A DNA stretch of 60,000 bases from Phoronis australis (Eukaryota; Phoronida; Phoronidae), in the NCBI GenBank assembly GCA_002633005.1, contig NMRA01000379.1:250001-310000 (forward strand). The letters are read 5' to 3'. Shown piece after piece: positions 49,001 through 60,000 of this stretch. Position 1 is the stretch's first letter; every line of letters begins with the position of its first letter. The notes beneath the pieces are model-generated. The model worked only from the letters and a program-made list of their open reading frames with translations, was not told the DNA's origin and did not search any database. The position numbers and the translations under genes were made by a program.

Positions 49001-52000
49001 GCCACTAAGAGGCACCACAGTACGTGAAGTCATCGGAAAATCATCGTCAGACTTCCGCTTCACATTAGGAACATACATGCCAATTTCCACAACCATCCTT
49101 AGAGTAGTTTGGTTGACAGACGGGCAGACGCCAAATAACAAGACTCAAAAACAGTAAAAATGGCCACTAGGTAGCGCATTATACCAAAATTCAAACTGAA
49201 AACCGGAGGATAGCGTCAGCTCACTAATAGATGCCTATCTGCCAAATTTTATGAAAATCCGTTTACAACCTTGAAGACAGAGGTGAAATTAAAGGAACAA
49301 AATTGCCACTAGGGGGCACACCGGTAGTCCAATCCATCCGAAAGTTGCCATCGTTTGTTGTCAAGTTCACATAAATACACTTGCTCAACTTAGTAAAGAT
49401 CCTGCAGAGGGTTTAGGAGATACAGCCATGGGCGTAAAAAACTGCCACTAGGAGGCGCCACAGTAGTCGAAGTCGGAAAATCATCATCAGCCGCCCCAGG
49501 GCTCGACGCTATTAAAATCGCTAGGTCGCATTTTGCGACCTAGCCAAAATCCCAGGTCGCATTTTCAAAATCCAGCTCGCATTCGTAAATGCCAGGTCGC
49601 AAANATCCCCTCTTCAAAGTAAGAACATATATGCCAATTTTCAAAATCATCCCTAGAGTGGTTTGGTTGATAGAAGGGCGGATGCCAAAAAATAGACTCG
49701 AAAACAGTAAAAACGGCCACTAGTACCTCAAATCTGTCTGAAACAGGAGGATGGCATCATCTCATTAATAGATGCCTAATTGCCAAATTTTATGAAAATC
49801 CGTTGAGGACATCCAAAGATACAGAGGTAAGCGTAAAAAACTAAATTGCCAGTAAGGGCCCCCGGTAATCGGAGGTCCGAAATTTGTCGACATCCGTGGT
49901 CACCTTCATAGGAACAAATCTGCTGCACCTCATCAAGATCCTGTGAGGCGTTTAGGAAATACAGCTGGGGACGCCCGATGCTGGATGCCCACACAGAGAT
50001 GACGGGCGCATAAAAATGATGCCACTATTGACCTTGTGACTTCTTTGTTCTAAAGGGTTTTTCGTTACGGCACGATTCCAAGTTTATGGGCTAACTCCGC
50101 TATTATGGCAATTCCAAAGGGGTCAGAGAAGGACCAGCACGTCCCGCTGACTTATAGAGGTACCAGCTTGTTGTCCAACGTATACAAGTAGTGTAGTATA
50201 GTAGTGTATTGAACAATAGACTGGTTGATTACATTGAGGAAAACGGGCTCCTTGTTGATGAGCAAAATGGCTTCCTTCATGACAGAGCATGTGTTGATCA
50301 CTTCTTTGTTTTGACCTCAGTTATACGTAACCGCTTGAATAACAAACAATCCACATTTGAGACTTATACTGATATGCAAAAAAGTCAAATTTAGGAATTC
50401 CTATTGGTGCTGATATTTCAGCTTTGTTTTATGCGGATGATATAGTGGTACTTGCCGAGAGCGAAGAAAAACGGTAGAGGACCTTTGAAGATACAGAGGC
50501 AAATGTAAAAAACTAAAATTGCCACTAGGGGCACAGCGGTATTCAGGTCCGTTCGAAACTCTTCACCCTCTATTGTCAACCCCATAGGAACACACCTGCC
50601 AAATTTCAATAAGATCCTGCAAGGGGTTTAGGAGATACATCCGCGGACGCCGGACGCCCAGACAGAGATGACGGCAATATGCAACCACATATAAATATGC
50701 GGGCGCATAAAAATTACTTACCGTACTTACTATCGCTTAGTAATACTTACTTATAATGAATAAGCCAAGTCAACCTATTATGTACCAAACCAAAGTCTAG
50801 TTACGTTATTATAATACCCGACGTTCACAAGCCGCCAACTGTCCCACAATTCATTTACAAATGGCAACAACACGGCAGATAAAATCTACCGAACTCCACT
50901 GAGTATTTCAATTGAAGGTAGCAGACACACACAAACCTTGAGGTGAGGTATGAAGTTGTCTTTGGTCACAACGTGTCCACTCAGGTCCATCTGGTTCATG
51001 CGGCGGAAGGCGATCATGTTGACATTGGACAGGTCACTCCTTTCAACCTGATGGCAAATTGTCAACAGACAATAATAAGTATCTTGAATTTGAATAAAAA
51101 GATCGTTGTCATAACTACGATGGTCTTACCTTTGAGTTTTATTGACACATGGTTCACTGAAGAGTTAATTAAAAGTGGTTCATAAACATGATCATTAAGC
51201 TTGAATGTGGACTAGTTACAGTAACTTTAATTATTAGCAATAATAACATAAATTATAATATTACACTCTCAGATCTCAACATAAGAGAGAAAAAGCTAAA
51301 TAATATGAGTGGAAAAAGTAAAATACAAGTTGAAAATTGTGGGGTGAGCGGACGTTTGTGAAAATACGCGTAGTAAATATGGCCTCATTTTTATTTTCAA
51401 GTGGATATTTGCACCTGTGTCGAGAGCCGACCCTTAAAAAGTATGACACTGAGCTTGAATCCAAGTGTCTCTGACTCTAAGCAAGAACTAGGTATAAGGT
51501 CTTTGAACAAGCAGGCTCCACACCTGTTACCACAAATCAAAGTCTGAATTGTGCTTCAATTGAAGCAGTGGCAGATTTAGAAGGGGGCCAAGTGGGCCAT
51601 ACCCTCCCCCCTAAAATTCTCCCAGATTACATCTGGCAGTTTGAGGGTGCAAATGTCTGACGGGCAAAATCATGGCTACTCTGCCCTGGCCCCCCCAACT
51701 CAAAATCCTGGATCTGCCCCTGTGAATCACCACAATTTGCCATATGGTGCACCATATGGTGGCAGTGTGACCTTGTGGTGCAGCTGCAGCTTCTCAATCT
51801 AAGGATCGTGGGTTCCAACTCCACAAGACCACACTGTTGGACCTTTGAGTAAGGTACAGTGCAAGACAAATGTAATCAGACAAATTCCCATTTCCCTGCC
51901 ACGACAGCAAATTCAGTTAACAGCCAAATAGACTGGTAAAATTATCCTGTGTGCAATGCTGTAACTACAGAATGGCATAGCACGCATACTAACTTTCCTG

Positions 52001-55000
52001 TTCATTGGGTATCATGAGAGAACACCACTCTGATGAGTGTGGCGTCTGCCCAGACGTAATGACGGAGAATGCCATGTCATTTTAGTTTAGGTGTGCATCC
52101 TGCTCCATGACACATTTTGCATATATATCATCATAAGAGGAACATGATAATGGTTACAAGTTTGTAAGAAATTGCAAATTGACTTGACAATAATTCATGA
52201 AAGGACTGTGCTCACACCTAGAGGTGCTTAACACTTAAAGGAAAATTCAACTTCACAGATTCACAGTTCATTTGCATACTACGTATTGATTCACTCTAAA
52301 TTTTATGGAAATATATGCATTAATATCACGTGAATGAGGAGAAATATACTGCAGTGCAAAGTACGTGGCTTATGATATTTCCATTTTGTGAACCGTGACA
52401 CACTCTAAGGTAATAAGGTTATGAAACGCCCAGACAGAGATGACGGCAATGTGCACCCTCAAATAAATATTTGGGCGCATAAAAAACAATTGTTTTTTAA
52501 CCTGAGGCGGGATATCCAGTCAATGAACAAGGCCCTTAGAGAGAAAGAGAGAGTGAAAACGTCCGACTCACCAGACTTTTATGCTTTTAGTAAGTGATTT
52601 AGCCATTTAATAAAAATCACATCATAATTTTTTCAAATATTCTCTTAACTAATAAACAAAGAACATAGTCCCAATGAATAACAACAACAACAACAACAAG
52701 ACAACAGAAATGCAGACACACCCACCCACCTGAACATGTCTAGACTCTGGTGCCACTCTCTCAATATGCTTATTGATGGCGTCTCGCTTCAGTCGAACAT
52801 CATAGCTACACTTTGGCCGGAGGCCACGTATCCTGTAGGCGCCATCTTGTTCCGTCTTGCTCTCCTCTTGATACTGTCCACAGTCACCCAGACCAACAGC
52901 TTCCACCAACAAGCCAGGCTCTGGCTCACCATTCAATGAGGTAACATCACCATAGCAACTACACAAGAGTCCAAGACAGTGATAATTAGCTCAAGCTTCA
53001 AATCAAGTTAACTGCAGTGAACATTCCCGCTCCTTCAGTCGATAATGCAATCCTGTCTAACTAGGAATGCTACTTCAATGTCCCAAAGGCATAAAACCAA
53101 GGACTCATCAAAAGATTAATATATGTGCCGTCGCACACTTCAAACTGACATAAATCAAATTAGCGGCAGTGAACTTTCGTCCTGAAACNCATGAATGGAA
53201 CATATGTGCCAAATTTCATGAACGTATGTCGAAGGGTTTTGGAGATAGAGCAGCGGACGCCAGACGCCGGACGGACGGACGGACGGACAGAGATGACGGC
53301 ATAATGCGTCCACATATAAATATGTGGGCGCATAAAAATGAGGGGCTACACGACAAAAGACGAACCAAAACCACGTATTTCAGAAATGGCACCACATGGG
53401 ACTTTAACACATTTTACGTACAATGCCCATAAACTGGCACAACACATGGAATTTATCAGCAGGCTCCCCAGCAGAAGGACTTGAATTACTGATACCTGAA
53501 AGCAACTCGTAGGGCCTTAATGGTCACATCGATGGTGGCACCCTCCTTAACATTGATCATCTGTGAGGCAGGCTCGAAGTTGTACTCTTTCATCATGGGC
53601 CGAAGGAAATATTCCCCTGGAACCTGCGGACCGGCAGTTAACTCACAATAAGTCATGTACATGATTTTACACTAGTGTTGTAAGCTTGTGTACACAGAAG
53701 AAGAATCTTAAATTTTGTCAACACATACTTAAATTGAGGCATATTTCTGCCATTCACAAAACAATAAGACATGTGAAGGACACCAAGTCAGCCACTGTTG
53801 ACAGTGTGTATACATGCAAAGAGGTTCAACTCAAACAGAAATCGCCCAGACGGCTAGAGAACAGCTGACGAATGATCCGCTCTGATGGAGGGCTAGCTAC
53901 TCTATGCCGTCTACCCGATGCCACCTCATTGCCTCCCCCAATAGCAGTGATAAGTTCCTTGACTTGATTTGTGCACAAAAATAACTAACTTTTAGAGACC
54001 AAGGTCCAAAAATCCCAAATTTATGCCAGGTACTGGTGACCACATAGATTTTTCATTTGCCTCATGAATTACTGAAAGCAAAGTGTTCTAATCATAATAT
54101 CCTCCATCCATCCTTCCAACTACACAGCAGACACATGTTTCAAAGAACATCTAGCTAATGCACTTCACCTCAGCACTGTATGGTTTAAAATGACGTTATC
54201 AGCGACAATGTTATGTACAAGAGATGAGCCTCAAGATGGACTGACGCGGAGCTAAAAGTCAATGTGTCAAGTAGCTCAGTATTTTTAGTGTATTTAGCTG
54301 GTAGGGTCACACATGTTGACTTGAATTAATTCCATCATATAGCTGGAAGAATCTGTGATTTTTAATAAATAAAAGTAAAAACAGACTTTGCTGTAATTGT
54401 GATCAAAGCTAATAACTTCAAGATATCTATGCTACCCAACAGTAATTTCAAGAAATGTTTTTTGGCCCTAAAATCGATACCGTCCCTTTGAACACAAGTT
54501 GGTAAAAAATCAAAAGCCAACTTCCAACAAGTACTAACACCAGTTTTCAACATAAACTGTACAACATTGAAGCACAAAACCATAACTTCATGTCCAATTC
54601 CTTTCAACTAGAACACCCAAATTCTCAACTGGTTGGACTCAACACACTTACAATCATTAAAACTTGACATGCAACACCTTTTACTATTCATAACGAATAG
54701 CTTCACATAAAGTTCTGACTAAAATTTGACAAAAATGCCATTTTCTACAGATTTTTTTGGACAAAATCACTCAATAAGTCTGGCGAGAAGATCGTCCAAA
54801 TTTGTCAGTCTGACAGAAGTCTCGTTAATTTTGAAAACCACTTATTACAGTAGCTACAGGGTGGTGCAAAGTGATTGTTTCATATATCTGACACCATTAG
54901 AATAGAACAACATGGCCACTCACCAATCCAACAAATGACATTATGCCATCATCTCCGCTCAGTTTATTACTTCTGTACTGGTTACTTCCTGTCAGTGACA

Positions 55001-58000
55001 ACAAAGCTCCACCTAGCGGTTGATTGGACTCATCTACGACCTAAAGATCCAAACAATATGAGACATTTGTTGCACAACCACTTTCCAAAAGCAATCAGGT
55101 TTATGGTGATGGGTAAACTACAGTACAATCCAAAAGTATTCGGACAAACTGACAAGTAATTCCCTGTCATGTTGGCTGGGTGGAAGTCAAAATTCATCAC
55201 CAGGGAATGAAGGGGTATAATCAGGAAAGCTGATGCTATTCCATACTTTGAATTTTGCCACCCTAATAGTTTCAACCAGTCATTTTTGTTGTTAACAGAA
55301 TTGGTTGTCATGGCGGGAAAAAGTTATTTCGTTTGATTACATAATTTTATGTCTTGTACTGTAGCTGAATAGGGTTATGTGAGAAGAAGATACAAAGGAA
55401 GATAAAGAGCACAGTCTGTTATGGAAAAACATTCGCAAAGGGCTGATGTTTCACAATTGAAACAAGTAAAGGTATTTGCAAGGGATACACAGTCTGATAT
55501 TTTTGTATACATTGTCTTTTCCACTACCGTGCCACATTCCATGAATAAATTTTCATCTACTAGTTCCACGCAGTACGATTAATAAGTGTCTAAACGGAAT
55601 ATTTCATTGTTACTACAGAAATGTTCCAAGGAGTACTTCTGACCATCCAATATCTCCCTCATAAAAACGAAATAAAAGCCACAACCAACTGCTAAGAATA
55701 TCATTAAAACAGTCACAGAGCGCCATCTGTACGTTTGCTTGCAAATCCAAAACTTTCTTCAATGTTACACTAAGAATGATCGAAAAGTACCCCCTACTGG
55801 CACAGCACAATACAAAACTGAAAGATTAATAAAAACACCAAGTTATACAGCAAATCGATAACAAAAGCCACCTAATAACATAACAATAGTACTGTAAAAT
55901 TACACGACATGGCCTTATATTCGAGAAAAACAATATTTTGAAATTCTCCCAAATTCTGAAATACTGTGTTCACCACGCTGTTTGGTGTTACCCTTTCCTC
56001 ACACAGAATGGTTTTACTTTTAGCCTGTCCATATTTTGAAGATTTGAGCAGTAAACACAAGAAATAATTGGCCTTCAATCTGATGAAACAGTATAACCTT
56101 AAATTTGAATATAAAGACTGAACTTACATCTGAAGACATTGCACGACCCTTGTATTTGAATACAGCAACATGTATTCCCAGTAAATGCAATTACTTAGCT
56201 TTGAGAATATGGCCTTATATATGGATTGAACTTAACGTCAATAATGTGGCAGGAATTAACTGAACCAGATAAAGGTAAAAAATAGGGTAACAAGAAAACT
56301 TAAAATAACGTCTTTTCATGCAACTTTTTACAAATTTTCTGAAAATATTTCACAGAATCTTTTTCTGAAAGTGCTGTAACTCGTGAATAAAGCCAATAAT
56401 TCTCATGTGATGAATTTTTCCAAGATTCCAGAAGCAATTCAGCCAAAAATTCTGTGAAAACTAAAAATACATACTGCTCATGCCTGGTGGAATATTTCCG
56501 CAGTACTCAAGTTCATACCACTTACTTTTGCGTCAATGCCTGCCAGCTTGAAGGCATTAAAGCTGCCATACTGGTCTTTGACTGGGGTCAGTTCATAACC
56601 TTCCTTCTCAGCAGTTACGTCATAGTCTGTGTTACCATGGAGAGGACCCACCCTGAAGAATGGGAGAACTCAGGGCATTATGCAATGTATCTAAATCATT
56701 ACCTGGTGAAGAATTGTCTTTCAAAGTATTATGAAATAGGTAATGGAGCTGTGTCTAGTAGTAGCAAATTGGAGCTGTGTCTAATACAAGAGAAGCCATG
56801 GAGAACTTTTAAACGGAATAACAAGAAAATCATAGAATCGATTGTTTTTTTATTGCAAATGTTTAGTCCAAAATTTCCCCAAATTTCAATGAAAAGACTG
56901 AGGTTTTTGTCAACATACTTGAAGACTGTGGCAGAAAATGCTACTATAATCTTAAGTTAAAGTTTCTATTGTAAACTTTAAGGCAAGTGTGTAGCTATTA
57001 ACCTGATTTCTATAGTTTAATGCTATTGACTAAATAACTATACTTTGAAATATTTGTGACAGTTGAGATTGGTTCAGCACAGTAAAGCAGTTAGTCACAT
57101 CAACCACAGCTACACTACATATAGTTTCCATTCCAAACAGCAAAATGTTTGCCAAAATAAGGGTGCTCCATGTATATCATATTGAACAACAGTCAAGGTT
57201 TTCATGGAGCCTTCAAAATCATTAAGCTTCGAAAAATATTAATTATGCAAGACCCTTTGCTTATACTTTGAACATTGATAATTTTAAAAGAAATCTACGA
57301 ATTAGAGATAGCAAAGAGTATTTAGGCAACAGATGATGTGAACAGCTGCTACTAGAGTTCATGGTCAAACCCACTTATATTCGCCTTTGTCATCTGTCTC
57401 TACAGTAACAGGGGACAAAGGGTCATTCTGAGGTGTGATGGTGACCTTGACCCCACTAAGGGCAGGGTTCATCTTTCCTGTGATGAACACTCCTCTGCGA
57501 CCTTCAAATGTAGCCACGACACCAGGACATTGTTCTGCAATAGAAAATGATAAGGTGGGTTACATACTGCTCACAACTTCAAACGCATTAATGTTAAGAC
57601 AACAAATCCAGGGGATATGTCCACTCAATGGCTATACAGTGTTAGTACGGTCTCTTCTCGAGTTAAATACAGTTCAATTTATTCCGGCATTCATTTCTGG
57701 CCAAAATAATTCACAATACTGGATTGCATTCCTTGACAAAATCTTATCTACTTTCAAGAGGAGGCCTGAGGAAGCTATGCTTTACAGGTGTGAAGGGCTA
57801 CTGAATCTTGTAAATATACAAATGGCGGATTATTAAACTATCTACAGCTCAGGGCCCACACATACACACACATACTATAGGGCCACTCCTTGTAAAGGTT
57901 GATACTACATTGAGTGCAGGCAGCTAAACTAACAAGAGCTTCAACACTTCTCATTGCTGAGAGCCCAAGATCCCTTAAATAGACCTTGGCACTACAGGTT

Positions 58001-60000
58001 AGAAGTCACATCTTTAACAAGACAACAAATTTTCTAGTTGAGAATTCTAATTGGCCACACTGTATCTAACAGTTGCTACTGCACTTATTTTATTTTTCAT
58101 TGAATATGCAAACATGTAACATAGAACAAAAAACTAATATGACACGAACAAGCACACAAACTACATAGTACATTACCTATTGTAACGCCAGGGATAACTA
58201 TTAAAAATCTGCCACTCATTTTCCAAATATTTTGCAAACATACACTTAAGCTTTCCAAAGAAGTTAATGCAATTTGAAAAACTGTAATAGATGACAATTG
58301 GTTGTGCATTTTAGCTATAGCAATAAAAATAATAAGTAACTGCACCCAATAAATCCAAATATGACAGTCAAAGTATCCAAACTTTTATTTAGTGTTTACA
58401 AATTTCTCGTCACTTGAGAGAAATTCTGTAATATCAGTGAACACGGAAGCAAATTGTTGGTGAATACTGTTAGTTCAGGGACACCACGCCACCTCTCATC
58501 ACTGAGGTCCAATGAAGTGACTCATACCTCCAGAGATTGTAGCCTGACTGTAACTTGGGTAAAACAGGACAACCTGGGACATCGGAGTGATCTCTAGCTT
58601 TTCTCCACTCCTGATGGAAGGCAACACATTATGAGAAAACATACATGATTTGTGATCCACTCCTGATGGAAGGCAACACATTATGAGAAAACATACACGA
58701 TTTGTGATCAAGTTTGAACATATCTAGCAATTAAATGAAGTTACATGTTATAATTCTCATTTAAGGCCACATTAACACAAAAATAACATACGCTTTAGCG
58801 AACAATGTCCTATTTAAAACACTCCATACTATATACTAGGTCCAGACGTTTCGGTACTTTGTTCGGAAGATTGTCAGAGTGAAACCACATACTTAAAAGG
58901 TGAACAATGCATAACGACCAAACACTAGAATAACAATCACAAAATGAAAGCTGGACAGGAAACTGATAATCGGAGTTGGTCAGAACCAATGTTGTAACTT
59001 GGTGGAAGTACTGCAACTGTTATTGAAAGACAGAAGACTTTAGAATGAGGAACGTTGTGTAGGTTTTCTTGGAGTGTACTGTCGTTACATAATATACTTG
59101 GATTACCAAAATCAATGTGATGATGCATGATAAGTCACCTGTTAGGGAGCTTGGTTTCCTATTGATGATGCACTGAGCAATGAAATAAAACGCCTGGACT
59201 TTACTAAGTGGTGCTTAAGTATGACATCATTCACTAAAGTGCCAGTCATTTGTTTTCTTGTGTTAAATGTTATAATATTAAAAAAAATATTTTTGTGCTG
59301 TCTCTGCATTACGGCATTTCAACAAAATTTGAGGTACACTCAGCAATACAATTTATGCGTTGCTTGCATTAATGAACATTGCACTTGTCACTATTATAAA
59401 TGTCACTGTTATACAAGGTTTATGTTTAGTGAGACCAAGAAGAACATATGAGTGTCAGGCAAGACCTCACTAATCTCACAAGAAACCTTGTGACATTACA
59501 AGCACACACTAGCAAAATGACCGCAAAGAAAGTGATTGAATGTATGCCACAATATTAAGTTATGATGTGTTAACGCAGAAAATATTCAGTAACAATATTA
59601 GGTGTCCTGCAAGTTTGGTGGGACCATGCGAGATCACTCGATTGCAATGAAATATTTTGTTTTATTAGTAAAAAAGTTTTAAAAATGATGAAAATAGAGA
59701 TTATTAACATGTGGTTGTATAAAACCTGGCAGAAAAATGACATAACCTCCTAAATTCCTCAACGGCAACAGCCGTCTGACAGATCTGCAAAGCAAAGGGA
59801 TCATTTCTTACTCAGGAACAAAATGATACCACATCAAAAATAATTTGTTCAATTCAGAAGTCATCCCTTTAAGTTAAAACTTTCAATCGACAAATTCTCA
59901 CTTGGCCCAGTAAGACATCTTGTATGTGAACGGCCCACTAGGTGGAGGTGATGTCGGCTCTCCCTCCTTAGGCACGGGTGCTGGTCCCTTGTCAGACTTG
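46048..60000 (-). CDS. NOMO: NOMO (nodal modulator), 3' half, 11 exons, 5' end beyond window
   Basis: NOMO is a type I ER membrane protein with a long lumenal chain of Ig/carboxypeptidase-regulatory-like beta-sandwich repeats. It works with nicalin and TMEM147 at the translocon, and was first described as a Nodal-signalling modulator. Exons in transcript order: 59902-60000 (open at the window edge), 58528-58610, 57375-57534, 56526-56652, 54924-55040, 53496-53623, 52730-52958, 50937-51047, 48147-48368, 47312-47404 and 46048-46191. They give 503 in-frame codons. Landmarks shared with human NOMO are GPFTYKMSYWAKSGEK, ETDDKGEYKVGPLH, KEGYELTPV, RPMMKEYNFEPASQMI, SCYGDVTSLNGEPEPG, HIERVAPESRHVQV and LSKLQYDF. 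The single membrane segment is GSFLALPLALLVIVIVYN, in the penultimate exon. The cytosolic tail ends KRKLKTRKT, basic like the human one. Human numbering places the window start at about two-thirds of the protein. Confidence 0.96.
46816..46857. repeat. CA microsatellite
   Basis: A (CA)n tract broken by a cccanccccc segment with one N, inside the last NOMO intron. Confidence 0.95.
47755..47950. repeat. Dispersed repeat R3 in a NOMO intron
   Basis: ttagcacacaatatggccga, then a ttttgatttatta block, then cgttttggcaattatttttg occur in the same order as the NIT2 copies. Confidence 0.65.
48428..48552. repeat. Tandem repeat of about 50-60 bp, just over two copies
   Basis: Units run ttgggctat...tatgcac...aaagtc(a/g)g(c/t)ctat(a/t)gtg...aaagcagaattctag. 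A similar phrase (aagccaagtcaacctattatg ... aaagtctagtta) reappears at 50757-50810, on the far side of the R1 cluster. Confidence 0.7.
48760..50018 (+). repeat. Repeat R1 cluster in a NOMO intron
   Basis: Motif variants lie near 48963 (gccactaggaggctat), 48999 (gccactaagaggcacc), 49161 (gccactaggtagcgc), 49303 (gccactagggggcacac) and 49441 (gccactaggaggcgcc). It ends in gggcgcataaaaa with the palindrome partly deleted. A foreign palindromic piece (49500-49612) interrupts it. Confidence 0.8.
49520..49544. repeat. Perfect short palindrome with aggtcgca repeats
   Basis: gctaggtcgca, a ttt loop and the exact reverse complement tgcgacctagc. Two more aggtcgca phrases and one agctcgca follow up to the N at 49604. 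It looks like a small insertion in the R1 cluster. Confidence 0.75.
50060..50476 (+). mobile_element. LINE (non-LTR retrotransposon) reverse transcriptase fragment, internally deleted
   Basis: Frames contain MAIPKGSEKDQHVPLTYRG, then TSLLSNVYK, then NNRLVDYIEENGLLVDEQNG, then TDMQKS, then LGIPIGADISALFYADDIVV. These are RT landmarks in order: IPKG...YRGISLL, the thumb-side ...EQ.GF, the xxDMxKA(F) catalytic region and the YADD catalytic box. Stops and frame changes separate them. The stretch between TDMQKS and LGIPIG is far too short, so about 60-80 residues of the palm are deleted. It is bounded on both sides by R1 repeat, so it inserted into, or was captured by, that repeat. Confidence 0.7.
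50463..50713 (+). repeat. Repeat R1, terminal unit after the RT fragment
   Basis: It resumes at gaggacctttgaagatacag, with motif gccactaggggcacagc at 50521. It ends with the palindrome cacatataaatatgcggg and cgcataaaaa. Confidence 0.8.
51590..51870. repeat. Unclassified dispersed repeat in a NOMO intron
   Basis: A C-rich piece (agtgggccataccctccccc; ctggcccccccaactcaaaa; cctggatctgcccctg) is followed by a weakly tRNA-like stretch (gtggtgcagctgcagcttct ... gtgggttccaactcc). No coding content. Confidence 0.35.
52425..52487 (+). repeat. Repeat R1 terminal fragment
   Basis: cgcccagacagagatgacgg followed by caaataaatatttgggcgcataaaa, with the hairpin slightly altered. Only the last ~60 bp of the element are present. 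Confidence 0.75.
53190..53337 (+). repeat. Repeat R1 terminal fragment with GGAC tetranucleotide run
   Basis: ccaaatttcatgaacgtatg, then ggttttggagatagagcagc, then five cggac/ggac repeats, then the terminal palindrome (gcgtccacatataaatatgt, gggcgcataaaa). It is about 150 bp 3' of a NOMO exon in genomic terms. Confidence 0.8.
58604..58707. repeat. 52-bp tandem duplication covering a NOMO 3' splice site
   Basis: tccactcctgatggaaggca through tttgtgat is present twice, with one mismatch (atacatg / atacacg). The left copy contains the real acceptor (exon edge 58610) and the first bases of the exon. The right copy therefore carries a second, identical acceptor context 52 nt upstream in the transcript. 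Confidence 0.95.

Noticed and set aside
57435-57836. 133-codon plus-strand frame
   Set aside because: Its first part is the antisense shadow of the NOMO exon at 57375-57534.
59755-59800. Possible extra NOMO exon (acceptor ttttgcag, frame SVRRLLPLRNLGG)
   Set aside because: It is in frame after ...YWAK, but NOMO orthologues pass straight from SYWA(R/K) to SGEK, which is found at 58610. No homologous residues support it.

Overview
This window is animal nuclear DNA. The genes are split into many short exons (about 60-230 bp) with GT/AG junctions. Intergenic and intronic DNA is AT-rich, full of dispersed repeats and minisatellites, and contains N gaps. The three identifiable proteins follow their vertebrate orthologues closely, but the repeats are not vertebrate types I recognise. 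An invertebrate animal, possibly a hemichordate or another invertebrate deuterostome, fits best; the sequence alone does not settle the phylum.

Layout. 20-289 (+) is the last exon of an unrecognised membrane protein. 332-4030 holds a 56-bp tandem repeat, a Penelope-like retroelement scrap and an assembly gap. 4775-4990 (+) is a possible single-exon one-pass membrane protein. 5844-16927 (-) is NIT2 (omega-amidase): eight coding exons can be read, the 5' exon is not found, and one exon is present in two diverged intact copies. 16928-26640 has no host gene that I can see. It holds a 17-kb repeat array, a duplicated ~2-kb transposon with long inverted arms, and a nested LTR-like insertion. 26674-41547 (+) is a complete checkpoint kinase 1 gene (CHEK1, 12 coding exons, 484 aa). 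46048-60000 (-) is the 3' half of NOMO (nodal modulator, an ER membrane protein), 11 exons; its 5' half lies beyond the window. CHEK1 and NOMO are convergent.

The genes are unrelated housekeeping genes and no operon or pathway joins them. The most interesting signals are (1) the duplicated, probably mutually exclusive exon 3 of NIT2, which would recode the segment beside the catalytic glutamate; (2) a repeat family, scattered through introns of all three genes, that carries many copies of a CCACTAGGGGGCGC-type motif resembling the CTCF core; (3) minisatellites that start within a few bases of two CHEK1 splice donors; and (4) a 52-bp duplication that copies a NOMO 3' splice site.
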